A DNA stretch of 64,000 nt from Actinoplanes aureus (GCF_015704865.1 NZ_JADQTO010000017.1:1-64000), one strand, 5' to 3'. Shown: positions 32,187-41,695, counted from the first letter of the stretch. The notes: generated from the letters alone by a model not told the origin. Program-made: numbers and translations.

Positions 32187-33092
32187 ATGATCGCGCGTGC
32201 CCTTGCCGCCGCCTCCGCGGCCACCGCCGCGTCGCTGCTGGCGATCGCCCTCCCGGCGCCCGCCTCGGCGGCGCCCGCCTATCCGGCCGCCGACGGCCGG
32301 TGCGTCGACCGGACCGGCGTCCTCGGCGACGACCTGTGTTCGCAGATCACCGCCATCCTGCGCGCCGACGAGAAGGCCACCTCCGACGAGATCGCCGTCG
32401 CCGTGGTGCCGACCACCGGCGACGCGAGCATCGAGGCGTGGAGCACCGGGCTCTTCAACCACTGGGGTGTCGGCAAGGCCGACCGGGACAACGGCGTTCT
32501 GCTGGTCGTCGCGGTCGACGACCACCGGGTGCGCCTGGCGACCGGCGACGGCATGGCTGAGCGGCTCGACGACACCGCGGCGGCCGACATCGTGGACACC
32601 GTGATCACCCCGCGTTTCGCCGCCGACGAGTACGCGCTCGGCGTCCTCGACGGCCTGGACGAGGTACGCCGCCGGATCGGTCACGACGTCCCCGCCGGGA
32701 CCGCGCTCGCCGGCCTGGCCCCGGTTACCTCCGACCCCGGCGCCGACCCCGACGCTGGACCGATCGGGATCCCGGATGACGGTGGCTTCGTGACCGGCCC
32801 GGACGGTGAGATCTCCACCTTCGCCGAGGAGGAGCCGGCCGGCGGCTCGTCGGCCGGGGCGTTCGTGCTGCTCGGGTTGCTCTTCGGCGGGCTGGCCGTG
32901 ATCGGTTTCGTGCTCAGCCGGCTCGGCTCCAGCGCGTCCGAGCGGCGTTACGGCCACCACCCGGCGCCGGCCCGCCCGCACACCATGCCGCATCACCACT
33001 CGCCGCACTCATCGATGACGAACAACTCCAGTTCCAGCTCGGACTTCGGCGGGGGCTCGTCCAGCGGCGGCGGCTCCTCCGGCTCCTGGTGA
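32187..33092 (+). CDS. Secreted TPM-domain protein with a single membrane anchor
   Basis: The protein has 301 aa. A signal peptide (IARALAAASAATAASLLAIALPAPASA) precedes the TPM domain (VDRTGVLGDDLCSQITAIL, EIAVAVVPTTGDASIEAWSTGLFNHWGVGKADRDNGVLLVVAVDDH). One membrane helix lies near residue 230 (AGAFVLLGLLFGGLAVIGFVL). The C-terminus is His/Ser/Gly-rich and ends in FGGGSSSGGGSSGSW, the typical tail. TPM proteins have been linked to acid phosphatase activity and photosystem repair, but their role in actinomycetes is unclear. Confidence 0.9.
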   Translation: MIARALAAASAATAASLLAIALPAPASAAPAYPAADGRCVDRTGVLGDDLCSQITAILRADEKATSDEIAVAVVPTTGDASIEAWSTGLFNHWGVGKADRDNGVLLVVAVDDHRVRLATGDGMAERLDDTAAADIVDTVITPRFAADEYALGVLDGLDEVRRRIGHDVPAGTALAGLAPVTSDPGADPDAGPIGIPDDGGFVTGPDGEISTFAEEEPAGGSSAGAFVLLGLLFGGLAVIGFVLSRLGSSASERRYGHHPAPARPHTMPHHHSPHSSMTNNSSSSSDFGGGSSSGGGSSGSW

Positions 33093-33177
33093 GGGTGCCG
33101 CGTTCCTGGCGAGCCCCGAGAGGCCCGGTACGCGACCGGCTTCGCCATCTGACCGCCGCGGTCCCTAGGGTGATCGC

Positions 33178-34008
33178 ATGAGCGATCGCCCCCTGACCCT
33201 GATGGCCGTGCACGCCCACCCCGACGACGAGGTCACCAGCACCGGCGGTGCACTCGCCAGGTATGCCGCCGAGGGCGTCACCACCGTCGTGGTCACCTGC
33301 ACCGACGGGCGCTGCGGCGACGGCCCGAACGGTGTCAAGCCGGGCGAGCCGGGCCACGACCCGGACGCGGTCGCCGCCATCCGGCGCCGGGAGCTGGAGG
33401 CCAGCTGCGCCGCCCTCAAGGTCACCCACCTGGAGATGCTCGGCTACCACGACTCCGGGATGATGGGCTGGGCCGCCAACGAGGCACCGCGGTCGTTCTG
33501 GTCCACCCCGGTGGCCGAGGCGGCCGAGCGTCTCGCCGGCCTGATCCGCCACTACCGGCCGGACGTCGTGATCACCTACGACCAGAACGGCAACTACGGT
33601 CACCCCGACCACATCCAGGCGAACCGGGTGACGATGGCCGCGGTCGAGCTGGCCGGCGGGCCGGCCAAGGTGTACTGGAGCGCGGTGCCGCGTTCGACGA
33701 TGCGCGACGTCGGCGAGCGGATGCGCGAGCTGGGCATCGGCCCGGAGGAGTCCGCCGACCAGGTCGAGATGGGCTGGCCGGACGAGGAGATCACCGCCTG
33801 GATCGACGTGGCCGGCGTCCTCGATCAGAAGTTCGACGCCCTGTCCGCCCACGCCAGCCAGGGCGACGGGGCCTTCTTCCTCGGCCTCGGCCGGGAGCTG
33901 TTCGCCACGGTGATGGGCACCGAGTGTTACGTCCGGGTCCGGGACACCACCGGCGCGCCGGCCAGGGAGGACGACCTGTTCGCCGGCCTGCGCCCCGCCC
34001 AGCCGTAG
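33178..34008 (+). CDS. PIG-L family deacetylase, mycothiol-conjugate-amidase-like
   Basis: The protein has 276 aa. The zinc and catalytic motif AHPDDEVTSTGG lies near residue 12, and the late His motif is HPDHIQANR near residue 141. KVTHLEMLGYHDSGM and KVYWSAVPRS fit the MshB/Mca branch that acts on mycothiol or its S-conjugates. Without alignment, MshB and Mca cannot be separated. It is convergent with csbD across a strong hairpin. Confidence 0.9.
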   Translation: MSDRPLTLMAVHAHPDDEVTSTGGALARYAAEGVTTVVVTCTDGRCGDGPNGVKPGEPGHDPDAVAAIRRRELEASCAALKVTHLEMLGYHDSGMMGWAANEAPRSFWSTPVAEAAERLAGLIRHYRPDVVITYDQNGNYGHPDHIQANRVTMAAVELAGGPAKVYWSAVPRSTMRDVGERMRELGIGPEESADQVEMGWPDEEITAWIDVAGVLDQKFDALSAHASQGDGAFFLGLGRELFATVMGTECYVRVRDTTGAPAREDDLFAGLRPAQP

Positions 34009-34014
34009 GGCGCG

Positions 34015-34049
34015 ACCGGGCCGGGAGCGATGTACGCCCCCGGCCCGGT
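34015..34049. terminator. Bidirectional hairpin between convergent genes
   Basis: ACCGGGCCGGG (34015-34025) and CCCGGCCCGGT (34039-34049) are perfect complements around a 13-base loop. The hairpin lies between the ends of the PIG-L deacetylase and the CsbD-like gene, so it can serve both. Confidence 0.7.
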
Positions 34050-34060
34050 GATCGCCGCTG

Positions 34061-34234
34061 TCAGGACTTGAAAGCGTCCTTGATCTTCTCGCCGGCCTGC
34101 TTCAGGTTGGAGCCGGTCTGGTCGGCCTTGCCCTCGGCTTCCAGCCGCTCGTCGTCGGTGGCCTTGCCGACGCCTTCCTTGACCTTGCCGCCAACTTCTT
34201 CGGCCTTGTTGTTGGCTTTGTCCTCGAACGACAT
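34061..34234 (-). CDS. csbD: CsbD-like stress protein
   Basis: The product is 57 aa: MSFEDKANNKAEEVGGKVKE, then VGKATDDERLEAEGKADQTGSNLKQ. This is the CsbD pattern of small, hydrophilic, helical proteins induced by general stress in several bacteria. GGAGG lies seven bases before the ATG. Its role here is inferred from the family only. Confidence 0.92.
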   Translation of the reverse strand: MSFEDKANNKAEEVGGKVKEGVGKATDDERLEAEGKADQTGSNLKQAGEKIKDAFKS

Positions 34235-34294
34235 CGAGCACCTCCACGAGACAGATGTACGCCCCTGCAATACCCGATCGCGCCCGTCTTGAAC

Positions 34295-36178
34295 TCACCC
34301 GGCCGGTATCCACACCCGCATGGTCGACGGCCCCCGCCCGGCCCACCCGTGGTACGGCCGGAGGATGACGTCGGCGGACCGCGCGCCGGCCTCCCGCGAC
34401 GGTGCCGGGTACGGCCACTCCTGATCGGCCGGCGAGACGATCCGGCAGGACGCCACGACTCCCTCGGCGCTCTCGGACAGCGGCACGGCCGGGTCCAGCC
34501 GCAGCGCGTCGAGTGACACGTGAGCGGGCAGGTCGACGGACTCGACGCAGTACACCACCGGGCCGCGTTCGATCGCGACGCATCCGCGTACCGCGTCGAT
34601 GCGAGCGTCCGCACCGGTCAGCCGCGGCCGGACGGCCAGATCGAGCTCGATGACATCGCCGGCGCTGAAGCGCCGCCGCAGGCGCGCGTTGCCGGGCGAG
34701 ACGGTGAGGCCGTCCAGGGTGGCACCGCCGGCCCAGTGCGGAACGCGCAGGCTGAGCGTCCACGGGGTGTCCGGTGTCTCGGTGATCCGGATGGTGATCC
34801 GGCCGGTCGCCGGGTAGTCGGTCGCCACCTCGAGGCCGATCTCCCGGCCGTCCGGCAGGGCGGTGCGGATCCGCGCGGCGGCGTACTGGTGTAGCTGGAG
34901 GCCGTCGTCGTCGCTGGTGGCCAGGTAGGCGGCGAGGCTGGCGAAGGTTCGGGCGAGGTTGGTGGGGCAGCAGGACACCTCGAACCACGGCGCGCGCAGG
35001 GTGGAGGCGGCCCGGGGGACGATGGCGCCGGCCGGCGGTTCGGTGCCGAGGACCCGCTGGTGCAGCGTGTTGGTGTAGAAGAAGCGGGTGCCGTCGCCGG
35101 ACACGGCGGTGGCGACGACGTTGAACAGGGTCCGTTCGATCAGGTCGGCGTAGCGCGGGTCGCCGTGCGCCAGCAGCAGCCGCCAGGACAGCATCACCGA
35201 GCCGATGCCGGCGCAGGTCTCCGAGTACGCCCGGTCCGGCGGCAGCGCGAAGTCCTCGCCGAACGCCTCGTCCTGGTGGCGGGAGCCCATGCCACCGGTG
35301 AGATAGGTACGCCGGGCCACCGTGTTGCGCCACTGCCGGGTGACCGAATTGAGCAGCTCACCGTCACCGGTCTCCATGGCGACGTCGACCGCGCCCGCCG
35401 CCAGGTAGGTGGCCCGGACGGCGTGCCCCCGCAGCACGTCGGCGGCGCGTACCGGCAGGTCGTCCTGGAAGTAGGAGCGGCCGAACCCGATGTCGGCGAG
35501 AGTGCCCCGCCCACGCCGTTCCACGAAGAGTCGCGCCTGTTCGAGATAGCGGTGCTCGCCGGTGACCCGGTACAGCTCGACCAGGGCCGGCTCGATCTCC
35601 GGATGCCCGCAGACCGACGCGATGCCGCCGGGCCCGAAGACGTCGCAGACGTGATCGGCAGCCCGGATCGCCACGCCGACCAGCTCGTCCACGCCGAAGG
35701 TGCGGGCACGGGCGACGGCCGCCTGGATCAGGTGGCCGTAGCAGTAGAGCTCGTGCCCCCACTCCAGGTCGCTGTAGCGCGGCCGCTGCCCGGGCCGGCC
35801 GAAGTTGGTGTTCAGGTAGCCATCCGGTTCCTGAGCGGCGGCCACCCGGCCGGCGATCGCCCGGTAGCGGGCGTCCAGCTCGGCGTCCGGGGCGGGGCCC
35901 AGCTCCCAGGCCATCGCCTCGAGCAGCTTGTAGACCTCGCTGTCGGCGAACTCCCGGCCCCGGCGCTCGGCCGGCGCGGCCTCGAAGTTGCCGAGCCAGC
36001 CGGCGCGCTCCAGCCAGTGTTCGACGTGGGCGAGCGTGGCCGACCGGTTGACCTCCTGCCGGCGCTGCCAGAACCCGGGGCGCAGGGTGACCTCGTGCAG
36101 GCCCAGCGGGCGCAGGCGGCCGCGGCTCGGCATCGTGGGCACGCCGGAGACCGTGGTGGGTGCTTCGTTGATGGTCAC
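34295..36178 (-). CDS. GH127 family beta-L-arabinofuranosidase-like hydrolase
   Basis: The protein has 627 aa, started at a GTG (MTINEAPTTVSGVPTMPSRG) after GGGGTGA. The alpha/alpha-barrel pattern LRPGFWQRRQEVNR, DSEVYKLLEAMAWEL, EPDGYLNTNF, ELYCYGHLIQAA and YLTGGMGSRHQDEAFGEDF is typical. EVSCCPTNLARTFASL carries the adjacent cysteines, one of which acts as nucleophile or zinc ligand in the characterised enzyme HypBA1. There is no signal peptide, so it acts on imported oligosaccharide. It is divergent from a LacI regulator with a perfect operator between them. Confidence 0.9.
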   Translation of the reverse strand: MTINEAPTTVSGVPTMPSRGRLRPLGLHEVTLRPGFWQRRQEVNRSATLAHVEHWLERAGWLGNFEAAPAERRGREFADSEVYKLLEAMAWELGPAPDAELDARYRAIAGRVAAAQEPDGYLNTNFGRPGQRPRYSDLEWGHELYCYGHLIQAAVARARTFGVDELVGVAIRAADHVCDVFGPGGIASVCGHPEIEPALVELYRVTGEHRYLEQARLFVERRGRGTLADIGFGRSYFQDDLPVRAADVLRGHAVRATYLAAGAVDVAMETGDGELLNSVTRQWRNTVARRTYLTGGMGSRHQDEAFGEDFALPPDRAYSETCAGIGSVMLSWRLLLAHGDPRYADLIERTLFNVVATAVSGDGTRFFYTNTLHQRVLGTEPPAGAIVPRAASTLRAPWFEVSCCPTNLARTFASLAAYLATSDDDGLQLHQYAAARIRTALPDGREIGLEVATDYPATGRITIRITETPDTPWTLSLRVPHWAGGATLDGLTVSPGNARLRRRFSAGDVIELDLAVRPRLTGADARIDAVRGCVAIERGPVVYCVESVDLPAHVSLDALRLDPAVPLSESAEGVVASCRIVSPADQEWPYPAPSREAGARSADVILRPYHGWAGRGPSTMRVWIPAG

Positions 36179-36263
36179 GTGCGGATCACCCCAGGGTTGC
36201 GGCGTTTCGAGAATTGTTTCGGGGATGTCATCATGTGCGCCGTCGAGCTCGGGAAGCAGTTGC

Positions 36264-36290
36264 CGAAAACGTTTTCGAGAACGTAACGTT
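36264..36290. promoter_or_regulatory. LacI-type operator for the GH127/LacI pair
   Basis: CGAAAACGTTTTCG at 36264-36277 is a perfect 14-bp palindrome with the central CG typical of LacI/GalR operators. Three bases further, AACGTAACGTT (36280-36290) is an 11-bp palindrome that may be a half-overlapping second site. The region separates the two divergent genes by 167 bp. Confidence 0.75.
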
Positions 36291-36345
36291 GTGTAGATTT
36301 CACTGTCAAGAGGCGGGAATCGCGGGCTTGGAGGCGACGAACGGC

Positions 36346-37359
36346 ATGGCGGCCAACCGTCCCGTGACACTGCGCGACGTGGCCCGGCTCGCCGGCGTCT
36401 CGGTCGCCACCGCGTCCAAAGCCCTCAACGGCCAGCCGCAGGTCCGCGCCGAGACCCGGGCCCGTGTCGTGCTGGCCGCCGAGCAACTCGCCTTCTCGCC
36501 GAACACCTTCGCCCAGAGCCTGATCACCCAGCGCAGCGGCACGGTCGGGCTGCTCACCTCCGACCTGGAGGGCCGCTTCTCGATCCCGATCCTGATGGGC
36601 GCCGAGGACGCGTTCGGCTCCGGCCAGACGTCGGTCTTCCTCTGCGACGCGCGCGGCGACACGATCCGCGAGAAGCACCACCTGCGTGCTCTGCTGACCC
36701 GCCGGGTCGACGGGCTCATCGTGGTGGGCGCGAGGCCGGACACCCGGGCCTCGCTGGGGCGCGACCTGCCGGTGCCGGTGGTCTACGCGTACGCGCCGTC
36801 CGACGATCCGGCCGACCTGTCCCTCGTCACCGACAACGTCGGCGGCGGCCGGCTCGCCGTCGACCACCTGATCCGCTGCGGCCGGCGCCGCATCGCCCAC
36901 ATCACCGGCGACCCCGGCTACAGCGCCGCCCAGGACCGCGCCCGCGGTGCCCTCGACCGGCTTGACTCGGCGGGTCTGGAGCTGGCCGGCGGCGAGGTCT
37001 GGTTCGGCATGTGGTCCGAGGCCTGGGGCCGCGGCGCCACCCGCATGCTGCTCGACCGCTGCCCCGACGTGGACGCGGTGTTCGCCGGCTCCGACGAGAT
37101 CGCCCGCGGCGTCCTCGACGTGCTGCACGAGGAACGCATCGCGGTCCCGTCGCGGGTCGCGGTGATCGGCTTCGACAACTGGAACATCCTGGCCGCCAAC
37201 GCCCGCCCGCCGCTGACCACCGTCGACCTCAACCTGGAGCAGCTGGGCCGGACCGCCGCTCAGCGCCTGTCCGCGGCGATGGACGGCCATCCGGCCTCCG
37301 GCACCGAAACCCTGCCGGTCCGCCTGATCACCCGGGACTCCACCGCCCCGCTGAGCTGA
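36346..37359 (+). CDS. LacI family transcriptional regulator
   Basis: The protein has 337 aa. The N-terminal helix-turn-helix is VTLRDVARLAGVSVATASKALNGQPQV, followed by the hinge AEQLAFSPNTFAQSLITQRS. The periplasmic-binding-protein-like sensor domain follows, with GTVGLLTSDLEGRFS, LIRCGRRRIAHITGDP and VAVIGFDNWNI. GGAGG lies 11 bases before the ATG; a shorter upstream TTG or GTG start cannot be excluded. It likely represses GH127 and itself; the inducer is likely an arabinose-type sugar, by inference from GH127. Confidence 0.93.
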   Translation: MAANRPVTLRDVARLAGVSVATASKALNGQPQVRAETRARVVLAAEQLAFSPNTFAQSLITQRSGTVGLLTSDLEGRFSIPILMGAEDAFGSGQTSVFLCDARGDTIREKHHLRALLTRRVDGLIVVGARPDTRASLGRDLPVPVVYAYAPSDDPADLSLVTDNVGGGRLAVDHLIRCGRRRIAHITGDPGYSAAQDRARGALDRLDSAGLELAGGEVWFGMWSEAWGRGATRMLLDRCPDVDAVFAGSDEIARGVLDVLHEERIAVPSRVAVIGFDNWNILAANARPPLTTVDLNLEQLGRTAAQRLSAAMDGHPASGTETLPVRLITRDSTAPLS

Positions 37360-37365
37360 GGCGCC

Positions 37366-37412
37366 GGCGGCAGGTCCACCGGTCTCGGGTGCCGGCACCC
37401 AGCCCTGCCGCC
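37366..37412 (+). terminator. Nested hairpin after the LacI gene
   Basis: GGCGGCAGG (37366-37374) pairs with CCTGCCGCC (37404-37412). Inside lies a perfect 14-bp palindrome GGGTGCCGGCACCC (37387-37400). A further weak GC hairpin (GCGGGG, five bases, CCCCGC) follows near 37501. This accounts for the gene-free 208 bp before the convergent SARP gene. Confidence 0.65.
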
Positions 37413-37567
37413 GCCTCGCGGTCTCCCGTGCGGATGAGCGGGCGCAGTTCCCCGGAAGCGGACTCCGCGCCAGACACGGGCCGGTCCACTACCCCCCGAC
37501 CGCGGGGAAGCGCCCCGCTCCGGGCGACCTTCCTCACGTGAGACGGCGCCGAGCCTGGCCGATCCCG

Positions 37568-40500
37568 CTATAGAGATTCTGTAGCCACCCTGGAGGACAG
37601 TTCGGTGACCTCGCGCGCCCCGTACGCCCGGAAGGTCGCCAAGGCCTCGTGCCGCGCCGCCGCGGCCGCCGCGTGCTCACCGCACGCCTCCCGCAGTTCC
37701 GCGATGTCCCGCAGCGTGCGGGCGGCGAACAACGGCATCTCCAGGGCACGGAAGGCTTCGAGGGCGCCGCGCAGGCAGGCGTCCGCCTCGTCGAGGCGAT
37801 CCGCGCTGAGGTGCAGTTCGCCGAGCGTACGCAGGGTCATCGCCTCCGCCCAGCGGTCGCGGCCGTGGCGGTCGCTGACCAGCAGGGGTTCAAGGACGGC
37901 GAGGGCCCGGTCCAGCTGCCCCATCCGGACGTGGGTCTTGGCGAGCGCCCGGGAGCTGAAGCCCTCCAGTTTGACGTCGCCGAGCCGCCGGAACATGTCG
38001 GTGGCCTCGCTGAGCACCTGTTCGGCGTCGCCGAGCCGGCCGGCCGCGCGGTGGACGAGGCCGATGGTGCGCAGCGTCAGCGCGGTGCCGCGGCGGCTGC
38101 CGGCTCGCCGGTACGCGTCGAGCGCCCGCCGCAGCGACGCGTTCGCCTCGTCGATCGCGCCCTGCTCGAGATAGACCGAACCGGCGATGCGGGCGCAGTG
38201 CCCGATCGCGCCGTCGTCGTCGAGGACCGCGCAGACCGTCATCGCCTGCTCCAGGAAGTGCCGGGCCTCCGGCAGGTGGCCCTGTTCCCGGCAGGCCAGC
38301 CCGAGCGCGGTCAGGGTGGCCGCCGCACCCCGCTGGTGCCCCAGATCGCGGAAGAGGGCGAGGGCCTCGGACAGGTACCGGCGTGCTTCCGGGTAGCGGT
38401 CCTGCTCGTACCGGAACTGGCCGAGCGCGGCGACCAGGACGGCCTCGCCGAGCCGGTTGCCGGCCCGGCGGGCGGCGCCCAGCGCCGCGTCGTGGGCGCG
38501 CTGCCACAGCTCGATGACGTTGTTCAGCGGGTACGAGGACGCGCACACCAGCGAGGCTAGCCGGACCGCGGTGTCGTCCAGGTCGAGGGCGGCGGCCCGT
38601 TCGACGGCCAGGACCAGCGACGTCTGCTCCACGTCGAGCCACCCGCGAGGGTCGGCGACCGGCTCGCCGGCCGGCTCACCGGCGGGGGAGTCGCGGGACG
38701 GCAGCCAGAGCGGGATGCAGCCGGAGGTGACCCGGTCGGCGATGTGCCCGCGCAGCCGGTCGAGTCGGGTCAGCCAGCCGTCGGCGACCCGGGTGGTCAC
38801 GGCCACCTGGTCGGCGTACGACTCGTGGCGTTCGGCCTGCTCACGGGCGTAGATCCGGACCAGGTCGTGCAGCCGGTACCGGATCTGTCCGGCGTGGTCG
38901 ACGTACGTGTAGTCCACCAGGTGCGCGTCGACCAGCTGCTCGACGACCGTCTCCGCGTCGTCGGCGGAGGTGTCCAGGAGGGCCGCCACCACCCAGCACG
39001 GGAAGTCGGCGGGCCCGAGCTGGCCGAGCCGCCGCAGCGCGACCCGGGCCCGCGGGTCCAGCCCGGGCAGGCTCATCTCGATCGTGGCGCGGACCTGCTG
39101 GTCACCGGCCCACAGTTCGTCGAGGCGGCGGCGCTCGTCACCGAGCCGGCGGGCGAGCAGCTGCGCGGACCAGTGCCGGCGGGTGGCGAGGCGGGCGCCG
39201 GCGATGCGCACCGCCAGTGGCAGCCGCCCGCACGACGTGACGATCTCCGCTGCCGCGTCCGGGGACGAGATCACCCGGTCGTCGCCGACCACCCGGGCCA
39301 GCAGGGCGGTCGCCTCACGCCGGCTGAGCATGTCCAGTTCGAGCAGCCGGGCACCGGCCAGCCCGGGCAGCCGGTTCCGGGAGGTGATCAGCACTCCGCA
39401 GCGCGGGCTGCCCGGCAGCAGCGGCCGTACCTGCTGCTCGTTTGCCGCGTCGTCGAGCACGACCAGCACCCGGCGGCCGGCGAGCAGGCTGCGGTACTGG
39501 TTCATCCGCTCGTCCAGGCTGCTCTCGATGGCACTCGGGTCGACGTCGAAGGCCCGCAGGAACCGGCCGAGCACCTCGGCCGGCGAGGCCGGCGACGCGG
39601 ACATGCCGCGCAGATCGACGTGCAGAACCCCACCGGGGTACGCGGACGCGACGCGATGCGCCACATGGACCGCCAGGGCCGATTTGCCGACACCGCCCGG
39701 CCCGGCGATCACCCCGACCGCCGACGGGCTCTCCAGCAGCTGGATCAGCTGGCCGCTCTGCGCCTCCCGGCCGGTGAAGTCGGCCGCGTCCGGCGGCAGC
39801 TGCGCGGGCACCGGCGCCGGTGCGGCAGCGACCGGCGCCGGTCCGGCGTCACCGCGCAGGATCGCCTCGTGCAGCCGGGCCAGCTCCGGCCCCGGCTCGA
39901 TGCCCAGTTCCTCGACCAGGATCGCCCGCCCCTGCCGGTAGACGGCGAGGGCGTCCGCGGCCCGCCCGGACCGGTACAGCGCGGTCATCAGCAGCGCGCG
40001 CAGCGACTCCCGGGTCGGATGCTGCCCGACGAGCACGGACAACTCGCCGCACAGCTGGTCGGCGCGGCCCAGCGCGAGGTCGGCGCTGATCCGCTCCTCG
40101 GTGACCGTGAGCCGCTGTTCGTCCAGCCGGGCGGCCTCGGCGGCGAGCGCGGTGCTGCGTACCCCGCCCAGGGCCGGGCCGCGCCAGAGCGCCGCCGCGG
40201 CACGCAGCGTCTCCGACGCCTCGCCGTGGCGTCCCTCGCGGGCCGCCGCGCGGCCCCGCGCGACGAGCGCGTCGAACCGGTTGCGGTCCAGGCTGTCCGG
40301 GTCGATACGGGCCAGGTAGCCGGGTGGCCGGGTCTCGATCACGTCGGCGGGCAGCGCGCGGCGCAACGCCGAGACGTACGTCTGGACGAGCGCGCGTGCG
40401 GTCGGCGGCGGGTCGTCGTCCCAGATGACGTCGATCAGCCGGTCGGTCGAGATCACCCGCCCGGCCGGCAGCAGCAGGGTGGCGAGCAGGGTGCGGATCT

Positions 40501-41287
40501 TCGCACCGCCGAGCGGGAGGACACCGGCACGGGTTCCCACCTCGACCGGGCCGAGCAGCCGGAACTCCACCGACCGGTCGCCGGGCTCACCGGAGGCGGT
40601 CAGCAGCATCCGGTAGACGTCATGCAGCTCGCGGCCCGGGTCGGTGCCCAGTTCCTCGGCGAGCAGGTGCCGGGTGCTCGCGTACCGGTCCAGGGCCTCG
40701 CTGGTCCGGCCGCACTCGTGCAGTGCCCGGATCAGGGCCGCGGCGAGCGGCTCCACCAGCGGATACTCCTCGCAGAGGGCGGACAGCGCGTCAAGCGTGA
40801 GCCCGGCGGTGCCGGCCGCGGAGGCGGCCCGGGCCCAGGCCAGCGCCACCTCGATCCGGCGGTTGTGCCACTGCCGGCGCAGCCGCTGCGCCCACGGGCC
40901 GGGCAGGTCCGCCACCGGGCTGCCCCGCCACAGCCCGAGCGCCTGGCCGAGGGGTCCCGGCTCGTCGCGGGCCGCGAGGTTCTCGAACCGGCGCAGGTCG
41001 ACCAGGTCGGCGGGCACGTCGATCCGATAGCCGCCGCCGGCCCGGTGCAGCTCGACCGGCCCGTCGCTGAGCGCGCGGCGCAACGCGGAGACGTACGCCT
41101 GCACGGCGTGCCGGGCCTTCGCCGGCGGCCGCTCACCCCAGACCCGGTCGATCAGCACGTCCATCGGCACCGGGCGCCCCGCGTCCACCAGGAGCGCGGC
41201 GAGCACGGCGCGCTGCCTCGGCTGCCCGATGTCGACCGGACCGGCCGCGGTGCGCGCCTCGACCGGCCCGAGCAATCGGAACTCCAC
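37568..41287 (-). CDS. AfsR-like STAND regulator with two tandem SARP/BTAD modules
   Basis: The protein has 1239 aa from a GTG. Residues 1 to about 235 are a SARP module: MEFRLLGPVEARTAAGPVDI (winged helix) then a BTAD region with EEYPLVEPLAAALIRALHECGRTSEALDRY. From about 240 to 500 the whole module repeats: VEFRLLGPVEVGTRAGVLPLGG, then HPTRESLRALLMTALYRSGRAADALAVY. An NB-ARC domain follows with P-loop GPGGVGKSAL near residue 526, VLVVLDDAANEQQVRPLLPG and CGRLPLAVRIAGARL. The last 400 residues are TPR-like repeats. Single-SARP AfsR proteins activate secondary metabolism on ATP binding; the double module is unusual. Nothing adjacent is an obvious target. Confidence 0.92.
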   Translation of the reverse strand: MEFRLLGPVEARTAAGPVDIGQPRQRAVLAALLVDAGRPVPMDVLIDRVWGERPPAKARHAVQAYVSALRRALSDGPVELHRAGGGYRIDVPADLVDLRRFENLAARDEPGPLGQALGLWRGSPVADLPGPWAQRLRRQWHNRRIEVALAWARAASAAGTAGLTLDALSALCEEYPLVEPLAAALIRALHECGRTSEALDRYASTRHLLAEELGTDPGRELHDVYRMLLTASGEPGDRSVEFRLLGPVEVGTRAGVLPLGGAKIRTLLATLLLPAGRVISTDRLIDVIWDDDPPPTARALVQTYVSALRRALPADVIETRPPGYLARIDPDSLDRNRFDALVARGRAAAREGRHGEASETLRAAAALWRGPALGGVRSTALAAEAARLDEQRLTVTEERISADLALGRADQLCGELSVLVGQHPTRESLRALLMTALYRSGRAADALAVYRQGRAILVEELGIEPGPELARLHEAILRGDAGPAPVAAAPAPVPAQLPPDAADFTGREAQSGQLIQLLESPSAVGVIAGPGGVGKSALAVHVAHRVASAYPGGVLHVDLRGMSASPASPAEVLGRFLRAFDVDPSAIESSLDERMNQYRSLLAGRRVLVVLDDAANEQQVRPLLPGSPRCGVLITSRNRLPGLAGARLLELDMLSRREATALLARVVGDDRVISSPDAAAEIVTSCGRLPLAVRIAGARLATRRHWSAQLLARRLGDERRRLDELWAGDQQVRATIEMSLPGLDPRARVALRRLGQLGPADFPCWVVAALLDTSADDAETVVEQLVDAHLVDYTYVDHAGQIRYRLHDLVRIYAREQAERHESYADQVAVTTRVADGWLTRLDRLRGHIADRVTSGCIPLWLPSRDSPAGEPAGEPVADPRGWLDVEQTSLVLAVERAAALDLDDTAVRLASLVCASSYPLNNVIELWQRAHDAALGAARRAGNRLGEAVLVAALGQFRYEQDRYPEARRYLSEALALFRDLGHQRGAAATLTALGLACREQGHLPEARHFLEQAMTVCAVLDDDGAIGHCARIAGSVYLEQGAIDEANASLRRALDAYRRAGSRRGTALTLRTIGLVHRAAGRLGDAEQVLSEATDMFRRLGDVKLEGFSSRALAKTHVRMGQLDRALAVLEPLLVSDRHGRDRWAEAMTLRTLGELHLSADRLDEADACLRGALEAFRALEMPLFAARTLRDIAELREACGEHAAAAAARHEALATFRAYGAREVTELSSRVATESL

Positions 41288-41390
41288 GCCGCCACCATAA
41301 GCCTCGATGCCTCGCCCCGAGGATTTCCCGAGCGGCCTGCGGCAACGTGACCGGTGCAACGGCCGCGCCGCAGCACGGGGGAGTGAGACG

Positions 41391-41651
41391 GTGAACGCGA
41401 CCGCACGGGCCCTGGTGGCCCTGCTCATCGTGGCCGGTATGGGTCTCGCGATGGTGACCCGTACCGGACCGGCGGAGCCGCCGCCCCGCGACCGGGTCGG
41501 GTGCCGGCCCGGTTTGCGGGTGGCGCCCGTCACCGGCCACCTGCGGGTGCTGAGTTGCCCGGCCGCGGCCGGCCGGCCTGCCGCACCCGCCCTCGACCGC
41601 CACCGCGCCCTCACCGAGGTGGCCCGGCGCCGGGCGGCGCCGGCCTGCTGA
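41391..41651 (+). CDS. Small exported hypothetical protein
   Basis: The product is 86 aa, started at a GTG (MNATARALVALLIVAGMGLA). One hydrophobic segment (residues 5-22) acts as a signal anchor. The remainder is a small Pro/Arg-rich domain with three cysteines (VGCRPGLRV, LRVLSCPAAAG, and a C-terminal PAC). It lies 44 bp upstream of the GGDEF-EAL gene in the same direction. No family is recognised; the coding status is moderately supported. Confidence 0.5.
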   Translation: MNATARALVALLIVAGMGLAMVTRTGPAEPPPRDRVGCRPGLRVAPVTGHLRVLSCPAAAGRPAAPALDRHRALTEVARRRAAPAC

Positions 41652-41695
41652 GGCGGGTTCCTCATGGAGCCGGGCCGGATGCCGATCGGGGGGTC

